Origin: Alitta virens
Lineage: Eukaryota > Annelida > Polychaeta > Phyllodocida > Nereididae
Assembly: GCA_932294295.1 (NCBI GenBank)
Contig: OW028576.1
Span: forward strand, 50,213,199 to 50,277,198
DNA length: 64,000 bases
Direction: 5' to 3'
Part shown: positions 43,630 to 55,033 of the stretch, piece by piece
Numbering within the stretch: the stretch's first letter is position 1
Layout of the letters: each line of letters begins with the position of its first letter
Notes under the pieces: generated by a model
The model's input: the letters and a program-made list of their open reading frames with translations, nothing else
The model's database searches: none
What the model was told of the DNA's origin: nothing
Position numbers and translations under genes: made by a program

Positions 43630-44452
43630 TGACATTTTGTAAATTTGTAAATTTTTAATACATTTGTAAATTCTGTATTGACATTTGTAAATTGTGAATT
43701 GACATTTGTAAATTGTGAATTGACATTTGTAAATTGTGAATTGACAATTATAAATTGTCAATTGTAAATCGTGAATTGACATTTGGAAATTTGTGAATTG
43801 ACCATTGTGAATTGACAATTGTAAATTGTGAATTGACATTTGTAAATTTGTGAATTGACATTTGTAAATTTGTGAATTGACATTTGCAAATTGTGAATTG
43901 ACAATTGTAAATTGACATTTGTAAATTGTGAATTGACAATTATGAATTGACATTTGTAAATTGTGAATTGACATTTGTAAATTTGTGGATTGACAATTGT
44001 AAATTGTGAATTGACATTTGTAAATTTGTGAATTGACATTTGCAAATTGAGAATTGACAATTGTAAATTGACATTTGTAAATTGTGAATTGACAATTGTA
44101 AATTATGAATTGACATTTGTAAATTGTGAATTGACATTTGTGAATTTGTGAATTGACAATTGTGAATTGACATTTGTAAACTGAATTGTGAATTGATAAT
44201 TGTAAATTGTTAATTGGCAATTTTTAATTGTGAATTGACATTTGTAAATTTGTGAATTGACAGTTGTGAATTGACAATTATAAATTGTGAATTGACGTTT
44301 GTAAATTGTATATTGATAATTGTAAATTGTGAATTAACATTTGTGAATTGACAATTGTGAATTGATAATTGTAAATTATGAATTGACGTTTGTAAATTGT
44401 GAATTGACATTTTGTAAATTTGTGAATTGACTTTTGTAAATTGAGATTGGTG
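43630..44452. repeat. AT-rich minisatellite (TGAATTGACATTTGTAAATT)
   Basis: About 40 imperfect units of roughly 18-22 bp built from GAATTGACATTTGTAAATT, with alternating 'ACAATTG' and 'ACATTTG' variants. It has no stops in several frames, giving spurious repetitive ORFs on the minus strand. It has strong hairpin potential because AATTGACAATT-like words are near-palindromic. Confidence 0.95.
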
Positions 44453-44524
44453 AACCCATTGAATGAGGTATACAAGAAAAAATGTCAGTTTTGTTAGGAA
44501 TCGAAATATGTTGAAAAAACACAA

Positions 44525-44665
44525 ATCTAAAAAAATTATGTGGAAAGAAAATCACATATTTAAAAAAATTATATACAAAAAATGCAAATAAAAAAAAAAG
44601 TACAATAAACGCAAATAAAAAAAATTATGTACAAAAAAACGCAAATAAAAAAAATTGTGTATGGC
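44525..44665. repeat. A-rich tandem repeat
   Basis: About four units near 32 bp contain CGCAAATAAAAAAAATTATGTAC. No coding. Confidence 0.8.
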
Positions 44666-46250
44666 GCTAATAGGCCCCCGATAAAAATAGCTTTCTATCT
44701 GATACATATTTTAAACACACAAAACCTATAATAAAATGACTTATACTGATGTCTAGTAAAATAATCAATATGCGAATGGTCGTATTCGCCCAGATGCAAT
44801 GTTATGCAAAAGCTCTCTGGTATAATTGTTTAACTGCAATGTTTTTCTCTTCATTCCTTTTTTGATGTCAGTATCACCCAATGACCAATACAAGTTATCA
44901 AAACAAAAAAAAGGGGTAAACTTGCACTATGCCTTGTGAAAGTTATGAAAATATTTCAAATGAAATTCCCAACACACTGCGAAAAACATTTTGTGAGCGA
45001 AATAGGCAACACAATTTCAATTAAATTTCAAATGTATTACTATTTTCATCGCATGTATTGAAGCTCGCGAGAAATATACGTGTAATGGTGTCAGCATTAT
45101 CATACAATTGCAAAAAAAAGGATTTTTATGACATTAAAAAAATTTCTGTCGTTCCTACTTCTTTTTTTTTTTTTTTTCTGTCATTCTTATATTTTGTTAA
45201 TACTCAATATTGACAGAATACTAAAGTAATGCAATTTGCAAAACTGAGCAATGAAACAATTAAAGAGTGAAAAACAGTTGTTCCAAATGTTAACAATCTT
45301 ATGTGACATATAATACACAAACTAGTATTCAGCATATTTCAACTGTCACCATTCTTCATAGCCAGCTTGCCAATTGGTGGAGTGGAACAAGTACTTAAGA
45401 AGATCAGTTCCATTCGCTCCATACTTGTTACAGTTAGTAGAATTAATAGGTAAACTTTCATTCCTTGTAGAGTGGAAACTGTGCTTGATGAGTCATTGCT
45501 GATACATTGAACTATATTTCATGCTGAAGTTTCAGTTCCATAATGACTCATGCTGACATTCATGGTCTGCTTTCAATAAAACTTGCTACTTATGACAACG
45601 ATTAGCTACAGTGTCACCACCTGCCCTCTACTGATAAAAACTGATAAAAACCCTGGCAACAGTGAATGACCTTTCATTTTGCTAAAAGATGAGTCATAAC
45701 TTATAACTGCCATACGAGTCATTATGCCTATTGTAAAACATATAGGAGTGTGACTCTTACAGACTTATCAATGCATTTTTTAGTAAGCATCAAATCTCCA
45801 ATCTGTAACCAAAACCAAGTTAATAATATGTAATCACACAGTTTTCAAATAAAATGTGTAAAAGTCATTGCATCGGCCTAATGATTGGATTTTCTCTACC
45901 AGCACCACAATTTCATTCTAGATAGATTCTTTATCTCTCAATTTCTCAGGAACACAAAGGACTTGTGAACTCACACCAGTGCCATCACTGTGGTTGCCAA
46001 TGCCACATATTTATTTGCTGCCAGGCTTTTTTTTTTTTCTGAAGTTAGAAAAACGTTTCGGGCCAACTGTAAAGTCCCACATATAAAACTGCAAACTGCA
46101 TGTAACATGTGCAAAAAAATCAATGAAATGATGGGCTTTTGAAGCTGTAAAATCATTACTGTGCAATCATAACACTGCAAAGCAATAAAGGTATCATTCC
46201 AATATATCAACAATAAAATATTACGATATGGCAATAAATTTCATGAAGCT
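44666..46250. other. intergenic spacer
   Basis: AT-rich; no gene or clear repeat was recognised apart from short T runs near 45165 and 46030. Confidence 0.5.
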
Positions 46251-46255
46251 GTATG

Positions 46256-46266
46256 GTATATAATTA
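46256..46266 (+). promoter_or_regulatory. TATA-like box
   Basis: GTATATAATTA lies 61-71 bases upstream of the first ATG of the secreted-protein gene, a reasonable core-promoter distance. Not otherwise supported. Confidence 0.35.
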
Positions 46267-46326
46267 GGCACACTTAATATACTCAGACATGCACTACACC
46301 AGTTTGACAGATGCATCAGGGACAAG

Positions 46327-46384
46327 ATGAGAACTTTTTTGGCCATCACAGTTCTGACGCTTCTTTTGGGGACTTCAATGCAAG
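46327..46384 (+). CDS. exon 1, signal peptide
   Basis: ATG preceded by GACAAG; 19 codons plus one base; donor CAAG|GTAAGG. The hydrophobic core LAITVLTLLLG is typical of a cleavable signal. Confidence 0.7.
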
Positions 46385-49300
46385 GTAAGGTTAAGCAAAG
46401 TAAAAGACCCCACCCATGGGGTCAATATGTAACATGATGTGGTCTCATCATCATGTCTGCCTCTTTCAGCTGGTTATATAAGCTGACTAACCCTCAGAAA
46501 AATTTACATTGAGACATTAAACTCTCTTAACCAAATGTACATATCTCGAAATGGTTACATTGAAGGGTGATAGGCCTAAACCTCACCCTGAAGTTGTTTC
46601 ATCTTGCATGAATATGAATTTCACTTTAGGTGCAAGGCTGAAGCCTAACACACAGTTACCCTTTTAGTTACACATGTCATCATATCATTCAACAGTTAAT
46701 TTCAATTCTTTAAAATGTATTCTTTCATTCTCAGTACTTAATTTATCCTATTATGATATTTATGTATAATTTTGTTAAATTGAGGTAATTTATTTGATTT
46801 ATAATATTTATTGTATATCCTTTTTTTCTTTCTTTTTTTCTAATCATTGCATGAAAAATTATACTTACCATTTTGTAAAGTGGCACCCAATTACATCTTT
46901 TTTGTCAAAACTCTGGTGGGTCTTTTAAATTTCAATTATGCTTTTCCAGCCTGTTACCGTTTTGTTTTATAGTTTGAAACTGAAATTTGGAAATAAGATC
47001 AATGTCACTGTCAATATCAACCACTTGCTGGAATGTTTTGCAGATTCAAACTATCTTGTTGTGAAGAATGACGTGTGTAATTTGGCAAACAACTCCCAGG
47101 CAAAGGTCGTGAGGGCAGTGACTCCTGAGGAGGCAGGAAGGGAAGGTGTTGATCTAACCGCTGATGGAGCCTACCTTAATACAGGAATGACAAGTAGTTT
47201 CAGACATCCTAAGATCATCAACATCATGTTCTATGCCAGATTTGACATGGCTTCAGTTGAGAGAGACACAATGGTTATTATGTGGGAAACTGTTTTTGCA
47301 TTGCAAAGAAGGCCTGATGACAACTTACAAGCAACTTTTATTTTTGCTTTGAATGAAACTGATAACACGCAAAGGATAGAAACACTCTTTGTAGATAACC
47401 CGATCACAAGAATAAAAACTACAGAAGATGAAAAGAGCTCCAGCCAAATTGAAGAACAGTTGCCAGGGATGAGGTTGATCATAAACCCCAGGAAGAAAAG
47501 AAATGCGTCGGAAAAAAAATATGTAAGAAGTCTAGTTATCCTCTTCTAGCATGTAGTTTCTCTTACATCCGTAACGTTAATTTGAACTTCATAATGTGAA
47601 CCTGGCCAAAATGCGCAATCAACATTACACATGCCCAAATAACATGTCTCCTGACCCACATATATAGCATATGCAGTTCAAACATAGACTATGCTAACTG
47701 GTACACGGTCATCTTTTCTTTTCCTTTTTTTTGAACCGCATGCACGAATGTCAACATACATAACAAGCACACATGCAGACATGGCCAATTGTGCTACGTG
47801 CGTTTTCCATGGGTTTTGGATGAACGCATGGAAAACGCATGGTTTTTTCATTATTATAATTAGTTCAATACCAATGCGTTTTCCATGCATTTATCCTTAT
47901 CATGGAAAATGCACAGGGCACATTTGGCCATGTGTACCTATACTATATATATATATATATGTATATAAGTATTTTATTAGACAGCTTCTATGCTAGGAGT
48001 TTGGAGACAGACCTCATCGCAAGCAGTGTATGATGAGACAGGCAGAATTCCATTACATATGTAACAAGATAATCAGTCATTTTAACATGCATGTTACGTT
48101 TGTTAGTTAACATGTCGTAGGTATTTAAAGGTGTCAACGTTTTCAATTTGTTGTGTATCATAGTTAAATTGGTTTTGCCGAGTATTGCAATATTTCATAT
48201 TATAGTTTTCCCTACATTCACAATGAGATGGCACTTTTTGTAAAATTCATGAAGGGAATTTATTCCGTTTTGAAAAGATGTTTCGAGAATGTGCTATTAG
48301 AACTACAGTATATCATCAGCATATGAGATATGTGTGAGCATCAGACTATTAAGTGCAGCACCATCCAATTCATTCATGTAGTTAGGCAGGTCAGATAGAA
48401 ATTCATTAAACATTAGGGCTGAGAATTGCACCTTGCAAGACACCATAGTAGCTATCAATTGAATATCCAATGTTGCCAAAATTATTAATTCTAGCTTTAG
48501 CTTAGTCATACATGCTCAATATTATGTTAAGCATTTTATTGATAGACAATAAAATGCTTAACATAATATTGAGCATGTATGACTAAGCTAAAGCTAGAAT
48601 TAATAATTTTGGCAAAGATCATCAAGATTAAGAACCTCATATTTATAGTAAAGCATTTAAGATAGAATCAAAGATCTTACCCATAGCAACATTTATGTGA
48701 TATTTCTACATAGATTAACATTCCAGTTCTACTGTTAAAGTCACCGAAGATTGCAACACATGGGGTTTTGTTAAGATATGACGCAATGTCTTCCCTAATC
48801 TGGTTATAAATATCATTGCTATAGCCACCATTAATGTTAATTGTACTTCCCTGTGGGGGTATACACAGCCCACTTAACTATATTTCTGATTATTGTTTCA
48901 CACAAGAATATGATATCGTTATTTTTAGCTAGTTGTATGATTACATACAACTAGTTCAAAACATTACACCACTAAAACCACAATCATACACATACACATC
49001 AATAACATTTGACAAGATTTGTTCATTAATACCATTGTTACACTCATTGTTTGATTTTTCAATTGCACAACTGGTTTGCAACTGGCACTTGTCTAATGAA
49101 AAAAACCTTTCAGCAGGAGAGGCAACATTGAAGCACAGCCTGTCCTTGGATGAACGAGCCAGATGAATATTGTCCCTAAGTTTGACTCACAAACTCTACC
49201 AGCCTCTTCTTATTTGCAAACGCTTCAAGATAACTGTTGACTTTGCGCAAGGTGTTCTGTCTGTGGTCGTTACCAATTTGCAGACATATATAACATGCAT

Positions 49301-52300
49301 AGTTTTTCAAGTTCAAGTTTTTTTATTGTATCCAAAAAAGAGAAAAAAAAGGTAAACAATATTAGCCGTATGGCATCCTGGCATTTAAAGCCACATAAAT
49401 ACAAATCACAAAAATACAATATCATGCTCACATAGCATGCCCACATGTATATTTACCAGGTGACCTAAATAACAACTATTTTTCTGTCATTCGAAATCTA
49501 CTTCCATTTTGCCATTTTGTCAAATAAATACTTTTCTCCCTCTCATGTCCACAGATATAACATGCCCCCATTTCATGTCGCATGCCTACATTTTATGTCT
49601 CATGCCCACATTTCATGTCGCATGCCTACATTTTATGTTTCATGCCCACATTTCATGTCACATGCCCACATTTCATGTCACATGCCTACATTTTATGTCT
49701 CATGCCCACATTTCATGTCACATGCCTACATTTCATGTCACATGCCTACATTTCATGTCTCATGTCCCCATTTCATGTCGCATGCCTACATTTTATGTCT
49801 CATGCCCACATTTCATGTCGCATGCCTATATTTTATGTCTCATGACCCCATTGTATGTCTCATGTCCACATTTCATGTCTCATGCCCACATTTCATGTCA
49901 AATGCCCATATTTCATGTCGCATGCCTACATTTCTTGTCTCATGCCCACATTTCATGTCGCATGCCTACATTTCATGTCTCATGCCCACATTTCATGTCG
50001 CATGCCCATATTTTATGTCGCATGCCTACATTTTATGTCCCATGCCCCCATTTCATGTCTCATGCTCACATTTCATGCCGCATGCCTACATTTCATGTCT
50101 CATGTCCACATTTCATGTCGCATGCCTACATTTTATGTCTCATGCTCACATTTCATGTCGCATGCCTACATTTCATGTCTCATGCCCACATTTCATGTCG
50201 CATGCCTACATTTTATGTCCCATGCCCACATTTCATGTCGCATGCCTACATTTTATGTCACATGCCCACATTGCATGTCGCATGCCCACATTTCATGTCG
50301 CATGCCTAAATTTCATGTCACATGCCCCCATTTCATGTCGCATGCCTACATTTTATGTCCCATGCCCCCATTTCATGTCTCATGCCCACATTTCATGTCG
50401 CATGCCTACATTTCATGTCGCATGCCTACATTTCATGTCACATGCCTACATTTTATGTCTCATGCCCCCATTTCATGTCGCATGCCTACATTTCATGTCT
50501 CATGTCCACATTTTATGTCTTATGCCCACATTTCATGTCACATGCCTACATTTTATGTCTCATGCCCACATTTCATGTCGCATGCCTACATTTCATGTCA
50601 CATGCCTACATTTTATGTCCCATGCCCCCATTTCATGTCGCATGCCTACATTTTATGTCTCATGTCCACATTTTATGTCTCATGCCCACATTTCATGTCA
50701 CATGCCCACATTTCATGTCACATGCCTACATTTTATGTCTCATGCCCACATTTCATGTCACATGCCCATATAAAATATCCACGCCTTCTGTCCATATATA
50801 GAGATAACAAATGCTCACATTATTATTATTATTATTTATTAAATTTATATAGCGCTACCATTTACAAAGGTAATTCAAGTGCGCTGTACAATGATATTTA
50901 AATAGATTGAAAAAGAAGTGTCTTTAATTTGCTTTTAAAAGTTAAGTAATTGTCTATATTTTGGATGCTTCCTGGCAAAGAATTCCACACGAGGACTATA
51001 GACACTGAATGACCTTTGTGCAAAGGTCGAATGTCTTGTAAATGGGACAGTGAGGATGATATTGTCACTATTGGATGATCTTGTAATAATGGCATATAAT
51101 AGCCCACTTATATAACATATCATGTCATGTTGATGTAAATAATATGCCCACATGCCCACATACCACATGCATGTCCACATGTATGACATGCTCACATTCC
51201 CACATTACATGCCATAATTGCCACATGCCCACATTCTCACACATATATTTATTTATTTCTTTTTTTGACAACATAATATCAAATGATTCTAATTCTTTAT
51301 CTCAGACTGACTGGATTAAGATTGGTATTCGATTTGACTTACAAGATAAGTTTGAAGTTTCACTTATTGTCGGAGACAAGCACACAACTGCGGTGAACCA
51401 AACTGGAATCCCAGGCCATATGAGTGAAATCTCACTGAAAAGTGCAGCCTTTTCCTGTATGTACTTCGATTTTGCAACTCCGATGGATGAAGCAGCCTTT
51501 GCTGTCCCTGGTATTCCTGAATGCAGTAAGTATTGTAGTTGACAAGACAAGACAAGACATGATATGACAAGACAAGACAAAATAAAACAAGACAAGACAT
51601 GAAGATAAGACATACACCTAAGATAAGGTAAAACAGGACAAAAATAAGATAAAACAAGAAAAGTTAAAATACAACAAGACAAGACAAGATAAATTTCATT
51701 TATTGTCAGTGGTCTAAATAATAAGCATAATCTACCAAGTTTTCAACCAACAATAAATAAATAACACAACAATCCAAAAGCAATGAATGCACAACGTAAA
51801 TTTCAATTCATGCAAAATGACTTATATCTCTCCTATGGTCATTTATTGTCAGTGGTCTAAATAATAAGCATAATCTACCAAGTTTTCAACCAACAATAAA
51901 TAAATAACACAACAATCCAAAAGCAATGAATGCACAACGTAAATTTCAATTCATGCAAAATGACTTATATCTCTCCTATGGTCCAATTTACTGAATTGTG
52001 TGTTATTAAATTTCATTCATTTTGCGAATTAGGTTTGTTAAAGCTAATCCATTAACTTTCTTTTTTTAATCAAATTTAAGGGAAGCTTACAAAGGTATGT
52101 GGCAACATTTGCATTTTATATAACTAATTATTCTATGTCAGAAGGCATAATTACCCTAAGCCCTTAATAAAAACTTATTTGGATAACTAAAATCTCAAAA
52201 TCCAATGGAAAACTTACCCTCCAATAATATATGAACATCATTATGTTTATCCCATGTATTTTGTAGAAAATTCCACTCCAAAAAAGATGCATATTTAAGA

Positions 52301-52720
52301 AGTTGGTGACACGTAAAGACCTGATGGTCATATTACGCATCATTTTTTGTGTTCCTCAATTTTATGAATTGTTGTTTGCCATGTCGAAAGTGGTAAATAA
52401 GGGTCTTAAAATTTGTTTCCATGGCAATGAGTCCCTTAATTTGTAAAACCAATATTGAAACTTATATTCTATACATTAACTTTGGCAAAATATTAGTCAT
52501 ATAAGGACAATTTGATACACACTAAGAATTAACATGAAGCAAAATGGCAGAAAACTTGTCAGTGATATATTGCAAAATATAATAGCAGGAAAGTGAATTT
52601 TATTTATATTTAATGGTTCCCTCGCATTTTCTTTTTTTTCCAGATTTACCTGAGTCTGTTTTTGAGGAATGTGACAAGAATGAAAGAGCTAAAGTGGATG
52701 GCATGGTTTATCAAAAATAA
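46327..52720 (+). CDS. secreted protein of unknown function, four exons
   Basis: Exons 46327-46384, 47044-47522, 51306-51525 and 52644-52720 have GT-AG sites and matching phases (1, 0, 1), giving 277 aa. Exon 1 encodes a signal peptide (MRTFLAITVLTLLLGTSMQ). The mature part has NNS and NET glycosylation sequons, RMIINPRKKR-like basic RKKR (a furin-type site near residue 170) just before the exon 2/3 junction, and four to five Cys. AATAAA overlaps the stop (52716-52721). I do not recognise the family. Domains could not be assigned; it looks like an extracellular or secreted precursor cut into two chains. No break is seen, so this is the best candidate for a working host gene here. Confidence 0.75.
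47044..47522 (+). CDS. exon 2 of secreted protein
   Basis: Starts after GTTTTGCAG. The first two bases complete an Asp codon from exon 1. Acceptors at 46949 or 46972 would not fit the phase. Contains GVDLTADGAYLNTG and IMWETVFALQRRPDD; ends KRNASEKKY|GTAAGA. Confidence 0.75.
47799..47893. repeat. inverted-repeat cluster in intron 2
   Basis: GCGTTTTCCATG, GCATGGAAAACGCAT and ATGCGTTTTCCATGCAT lie within 95 bp and can form alternative hairpins of 12-15 bp stems. Possibly a small foldback or MITE remnant; a TA repeat follows at 47943-47962. Confidence 0.7.
48473..48615. repeat. perfect palindrome, 69-bp arms, 5-base loop
   Basis: Arms 48473-48541 and 48547-48615 are exact reverse complements around ATAGA. 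The sequence is LINE RT coding DNA. Such a perfect foldback is either young or an assembly product. Confidence 0.95.
48690..48960 (-). pseudogene. LINE-A AP-endonuclease fragment
   Basis: The minus strand reads IFGDFNSRTGM, the conserved Asp/Asn motif of APE-type LINE endonucleases, and IFLCETII, an upstream motif. Stops interrupt it. Confidence 0.6.
49556..50770. repeat. 20-bp minisatellite (CATGCCCACATTTCATGTCG)
   Basis: About 60 units of exactly 20 bp with three variable sites (CCCACA/CCTACA, TTTCATG/TTTTATG, GTCG/GTCT/GTCA) in a loose 40-bp higher-order order. Twenty is not a multiple of three and the unit lacks stops, so three frames stay open and give long repetitive ORFs that are not genes. 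It lies in an intron of the secreted-protein gene. Degenerate outliers continue at 51145-51240. Confidence 0.97.
50820..51110 (-). mobile_element. CR1/L2-like LINE 3' end
   Basis: The minus strand encodes VWNSLPGSIQNIDNYLTFKSKLKTLLF, the usual C-terminus of CR1/L2-type ORF2 (written here only as a motif: WNSLP....FK..LKTLLF). A short 3' UTR with AGCGCTATATAAAT and an (AATAAT)n tail follows. Only the last about 290 bp are present. Confidence 0.75.
51306..51525 (+). CDS. exon 3 of secreted protein
   Basis: Starts after ATCTCAG in phase 0 with TDWIKIGIRFDLQDKFEV and ends PGIPEC plus one base before GTAAGT. Alternating hydrophobic segments suggest a beta-rich domain. Confidence 0.75.
51536..51690. 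repeat. (ACAAG)n-like microsatellite
   Basis: Imperfect pentanucleotide ACAAG repeat with ATG, AAAT and GAT variants directly after exon 3 of the secreted-protein gene. Confidence 0.9.
51697..51982. repeat. perfect 143-bp tandem duplication
   Basis: 51697-51839 and 51840-51982 are identical by eye (unit starts CATTTATTGTCAGTGG and ends TCTCCTATGGT). Intronic, recent or an assembly duplication. Confidence 0.9.
52644..52720 (+). CDS. exon 4 of secreted protein
   Basis: Starts after TTTTTTTTCCAG. Two bases complete an Asn codon, then LPESVFEECDKNER... to the TAA at 52718. Confidence 0.75.
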
Positions 52721-53289
52721 AGCTGTCTTTGAAGCTCTGACAAAACTGACTCTGATTTACTTAAAATTTTACGTAAATCCGAAAAGAAATAACCATTGAC
52801 AACACTGATCAGATTCCGAAACTTGTGTCATTATTTTTCTATGGATGTGGACAGAATTTATTAATAATAGCTTACAGGTTATGGCCATGTACTACCTACA
52901 GGTGTTGGCTGTCGACTTCATCTTTTGTTGTGCTTTGCAAGTTATGGTTCTTTATTTTAGTTTACTGGTTATGGTTATGGAATTACTTTATCTTTTTTCT
53001 TAGTTTACAGGTGATGGTTCGAGACTAACTTTATTAGTTTAGGTGGGTATGGGCTGTGGACTTAGCAATTTATTAACCATTATGGGATATTCTACATACT
53101 CAAAATAGTTGCAGAAAACGTGAGATCAGTTTTTTGCACAACTGTGCATGACAATGCAGATAATGAATCAGAAATAAAAATCTAAGACTGAAAATGAGTT
53201 TCTTAAATCTATTGAATTGAATTGAATTGAATTATTCAAATACAATTAGTTAAGTCATGCTGTAGGCAATTTTTCTCTATATAGAAAGA

Positions 53290-54250
53290 TTCCTTACAAT
53301 ACACAAAATGATATTTGTGATAAATACATATGGATGACTTACAATATACCAAGTGATGATTTTGATGAACTAAAATGCCTCACAATATACCAGAAATAAA
53401 TAAGCCTTATAATATAACCTAATAACTGTGTTATTCAGAGCCTTGAACTTCACTCGTGATGAGGTTGGACTGGAGAACCCACTTGTCACGAATTTTATTT
53501 ATATCCCGCAATAACCTATCTATTATTATTTTTTATGAGAACTATTTTTTTGGCAGTGAGTAAGGTTATGTTGTTTTTCTATCTGTTCTGCCTCACTCTG
53601 GTTGGTCGCCATGGTGATGACGTCACCATTTCAAAAAAACAGCGTCATGATTCAGCAAGGAGAGAGTCTTCAATGTGAAGCACTTTCAGCCTTAAAATGG
53701 AGAGTTTATGGAAATCTGAGTATATTTAAACCATATCTACTGAAATATTTTTGGATTTTATGCTCATTTAGGACCGAAAAATGTAAATTCAAGACATTTT
53801 GTTACCCAGAAACTACATGAACTGCGCCAATGTCACTGCTCCATTGTCACTTCAGGAAATTTTCATTGTTGACTTTCTGAGCTTCTTTCATGTTAAAATG
53901 TTACTCAGATTGAAGCAATCAAAAATTCAATGGGGTTTCTTATGTTTGGTGAGGGTAATCTTGTTTATTTTATAGATTTTGTGAAGAATATCCAGTTGAA
54001 GTGATGACTCTCGTGATGTCACTGAGTTTTTGTGTGCTGTCCTGTGATTGGCCAGGCTGTTCTCTTTATAAGGGATAATGTATGTTATGAGGTTCACAAC
54101 ACTGAACCTCATAGTGTTAAACTCATGGTTTTTCTATGAGGTTCACACTCTATTGCGGGATATTACACTATACCAAATGATAATTGTGATGAAACATGAA
54201 GGTGCATTAAAATATACCAAGTGATACAGATGAATTTTGATATACCAAGT
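53290..54250. repeat. 'ATATACCAAGTGAT' tandem array split by a MITE
   Basis: Units of about 40 bp with ATATACCAAGTGAT and TTTGATGAA occur at about 53290-53420 and 54165-54250. The MITE at 53504-54160 lies between them. Confidence 0.65.
53504..54160. mobile_element. MITE-like insertion with TCCCGCAATA inverted ends
   Basis: Terminal TCCCGCAATA (53504-53513) and TATTGCGGGA (54151-54160) are perfect inverted repeats flanked by TA on both sides, compatible with a Tc1/mariner-type TA target. An internal perfect hairpin ATGAGGTTCA...TGAACCTCAT lies at about 54087-54112, and a TGACGTCA palindrome at 53618-53625. No transposase is encoded. Confidence 0.55.
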
Positions 54251-55033
54251 GATTTTTTTTCAGAATTTCTTAAATTTTACACATGCACAAACCATGAGAA
54301 ATGAAGTCAGATTCACAAATTGTATTTATGTTTTTCTACAGGAGCATTTCAAAGTTATAGTCCAGTTTCCAAATGGGATATTTGAGCTCAAGTGTGTTTC
54401 TTGTTATGGATGTTGTTTTATGGTGGATTCTGGCACTGTGTTATGTCCTGAGCAGGAATCAGGAAGGTGCTATGTTGACACCCTTGGGAATAATCTTTTA
54501 TGGGCTAAAAACAAAATGGCCACCAGATAAGTAATAAGTACCCCATAACTTCCTCAGTATGCTAGAAAGCTGATCTTGGTGTCCAAACCTATGTTTCTAG
54601 GGTCAAAAAAGTCATTTATGCTATTAAATTTATCATTGCAACTTTCCTTAAGCATGATATTGCCTGGATGACTAATATTCATAATAAATCATACATGTGT
54701 AACAATGTAGGTTCACTAACATTAACATGTTTCTGTCCAAACAGGAATATATTACAATAATATGACCAGCCATAGTTGACAGATACCTCATTTACTGTCA
54801 ACTGTGTCTCCTAATTGTATGAATTGCAGGTACATGAAACATTTTTAGAACATGTATCAGATGCTTTGACAGATTGATTAATTTGTTCATTCCATCAGAT
54901 TTCAAAGAAATTGTGTATGTCATAACATCATAGAATTATTTTCATGGGATTAATATGATAATTCCATTCAACCTCGAAACAAAAATTGCGGATTGAGTAC
55001 TAGGCCTGCCTGAAACTTCATCTTCAAAGAAAG

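Larger units (their letters stand above)
47990..49300. mobile_element. shuffled LINE-A fragments in intron 2
   Basis: Piece 47991-48066 (+) matches 23.09 kb of LINE-A copy 1. 48067-48475 (-) matches 22.9-22.5 kb. The palindrome at 48473-48615 matches 22.42-22.49 kb in both orientations. 48616-48690 (-) matches about 22.24-22.15 kb. 48690-49300 (-) encodes an AP-type endonuclease (FGDFNSRTG). Order and orientation are scrambled, so inversion and duplication accompanied or followed insertion. Confidence 0.75.

Noticed and set aside
43570..44524. Minus-strand repetitive ORFs rich in Gln/Ile/Asn/Ser
   Set aside because: Produced by the AT-rich minisatellite; several frames are open at once.
46060..46080. 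Second hammerhead-like GAAACGTTT motif
   Set aside because: No CUGANGA box at a suitable distance.
46938..47043. Upstream extension of exon 2 from ATG 46938
   Set aside because: Acceptors at 46949 and 46972 do not match the phase of exon 1, whereas the TTTTGCAG acceptor at 47043 does.
47044..47482. Minus-strand ORF antisense to exon 2 of the secreted gene (47231-47482)
   Set aside because: Shadow of a well-supported spliced exon.
43630..50770. Regular short repeats considered as CRISPR arrays
   Set aside because: Units are contiguous with no unique spacers, and the genome is eukaryotic.
49509..50901. Long overlapping ORFs (up to 418 aa) of repeated His/Cys/Met/Phe residues
   Set aside because: They are the translation of a 20-bp minisatellite without stops. 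All three frames give similar repeats, there is no start context or splice logic, and the unit length is not a multiple of three.
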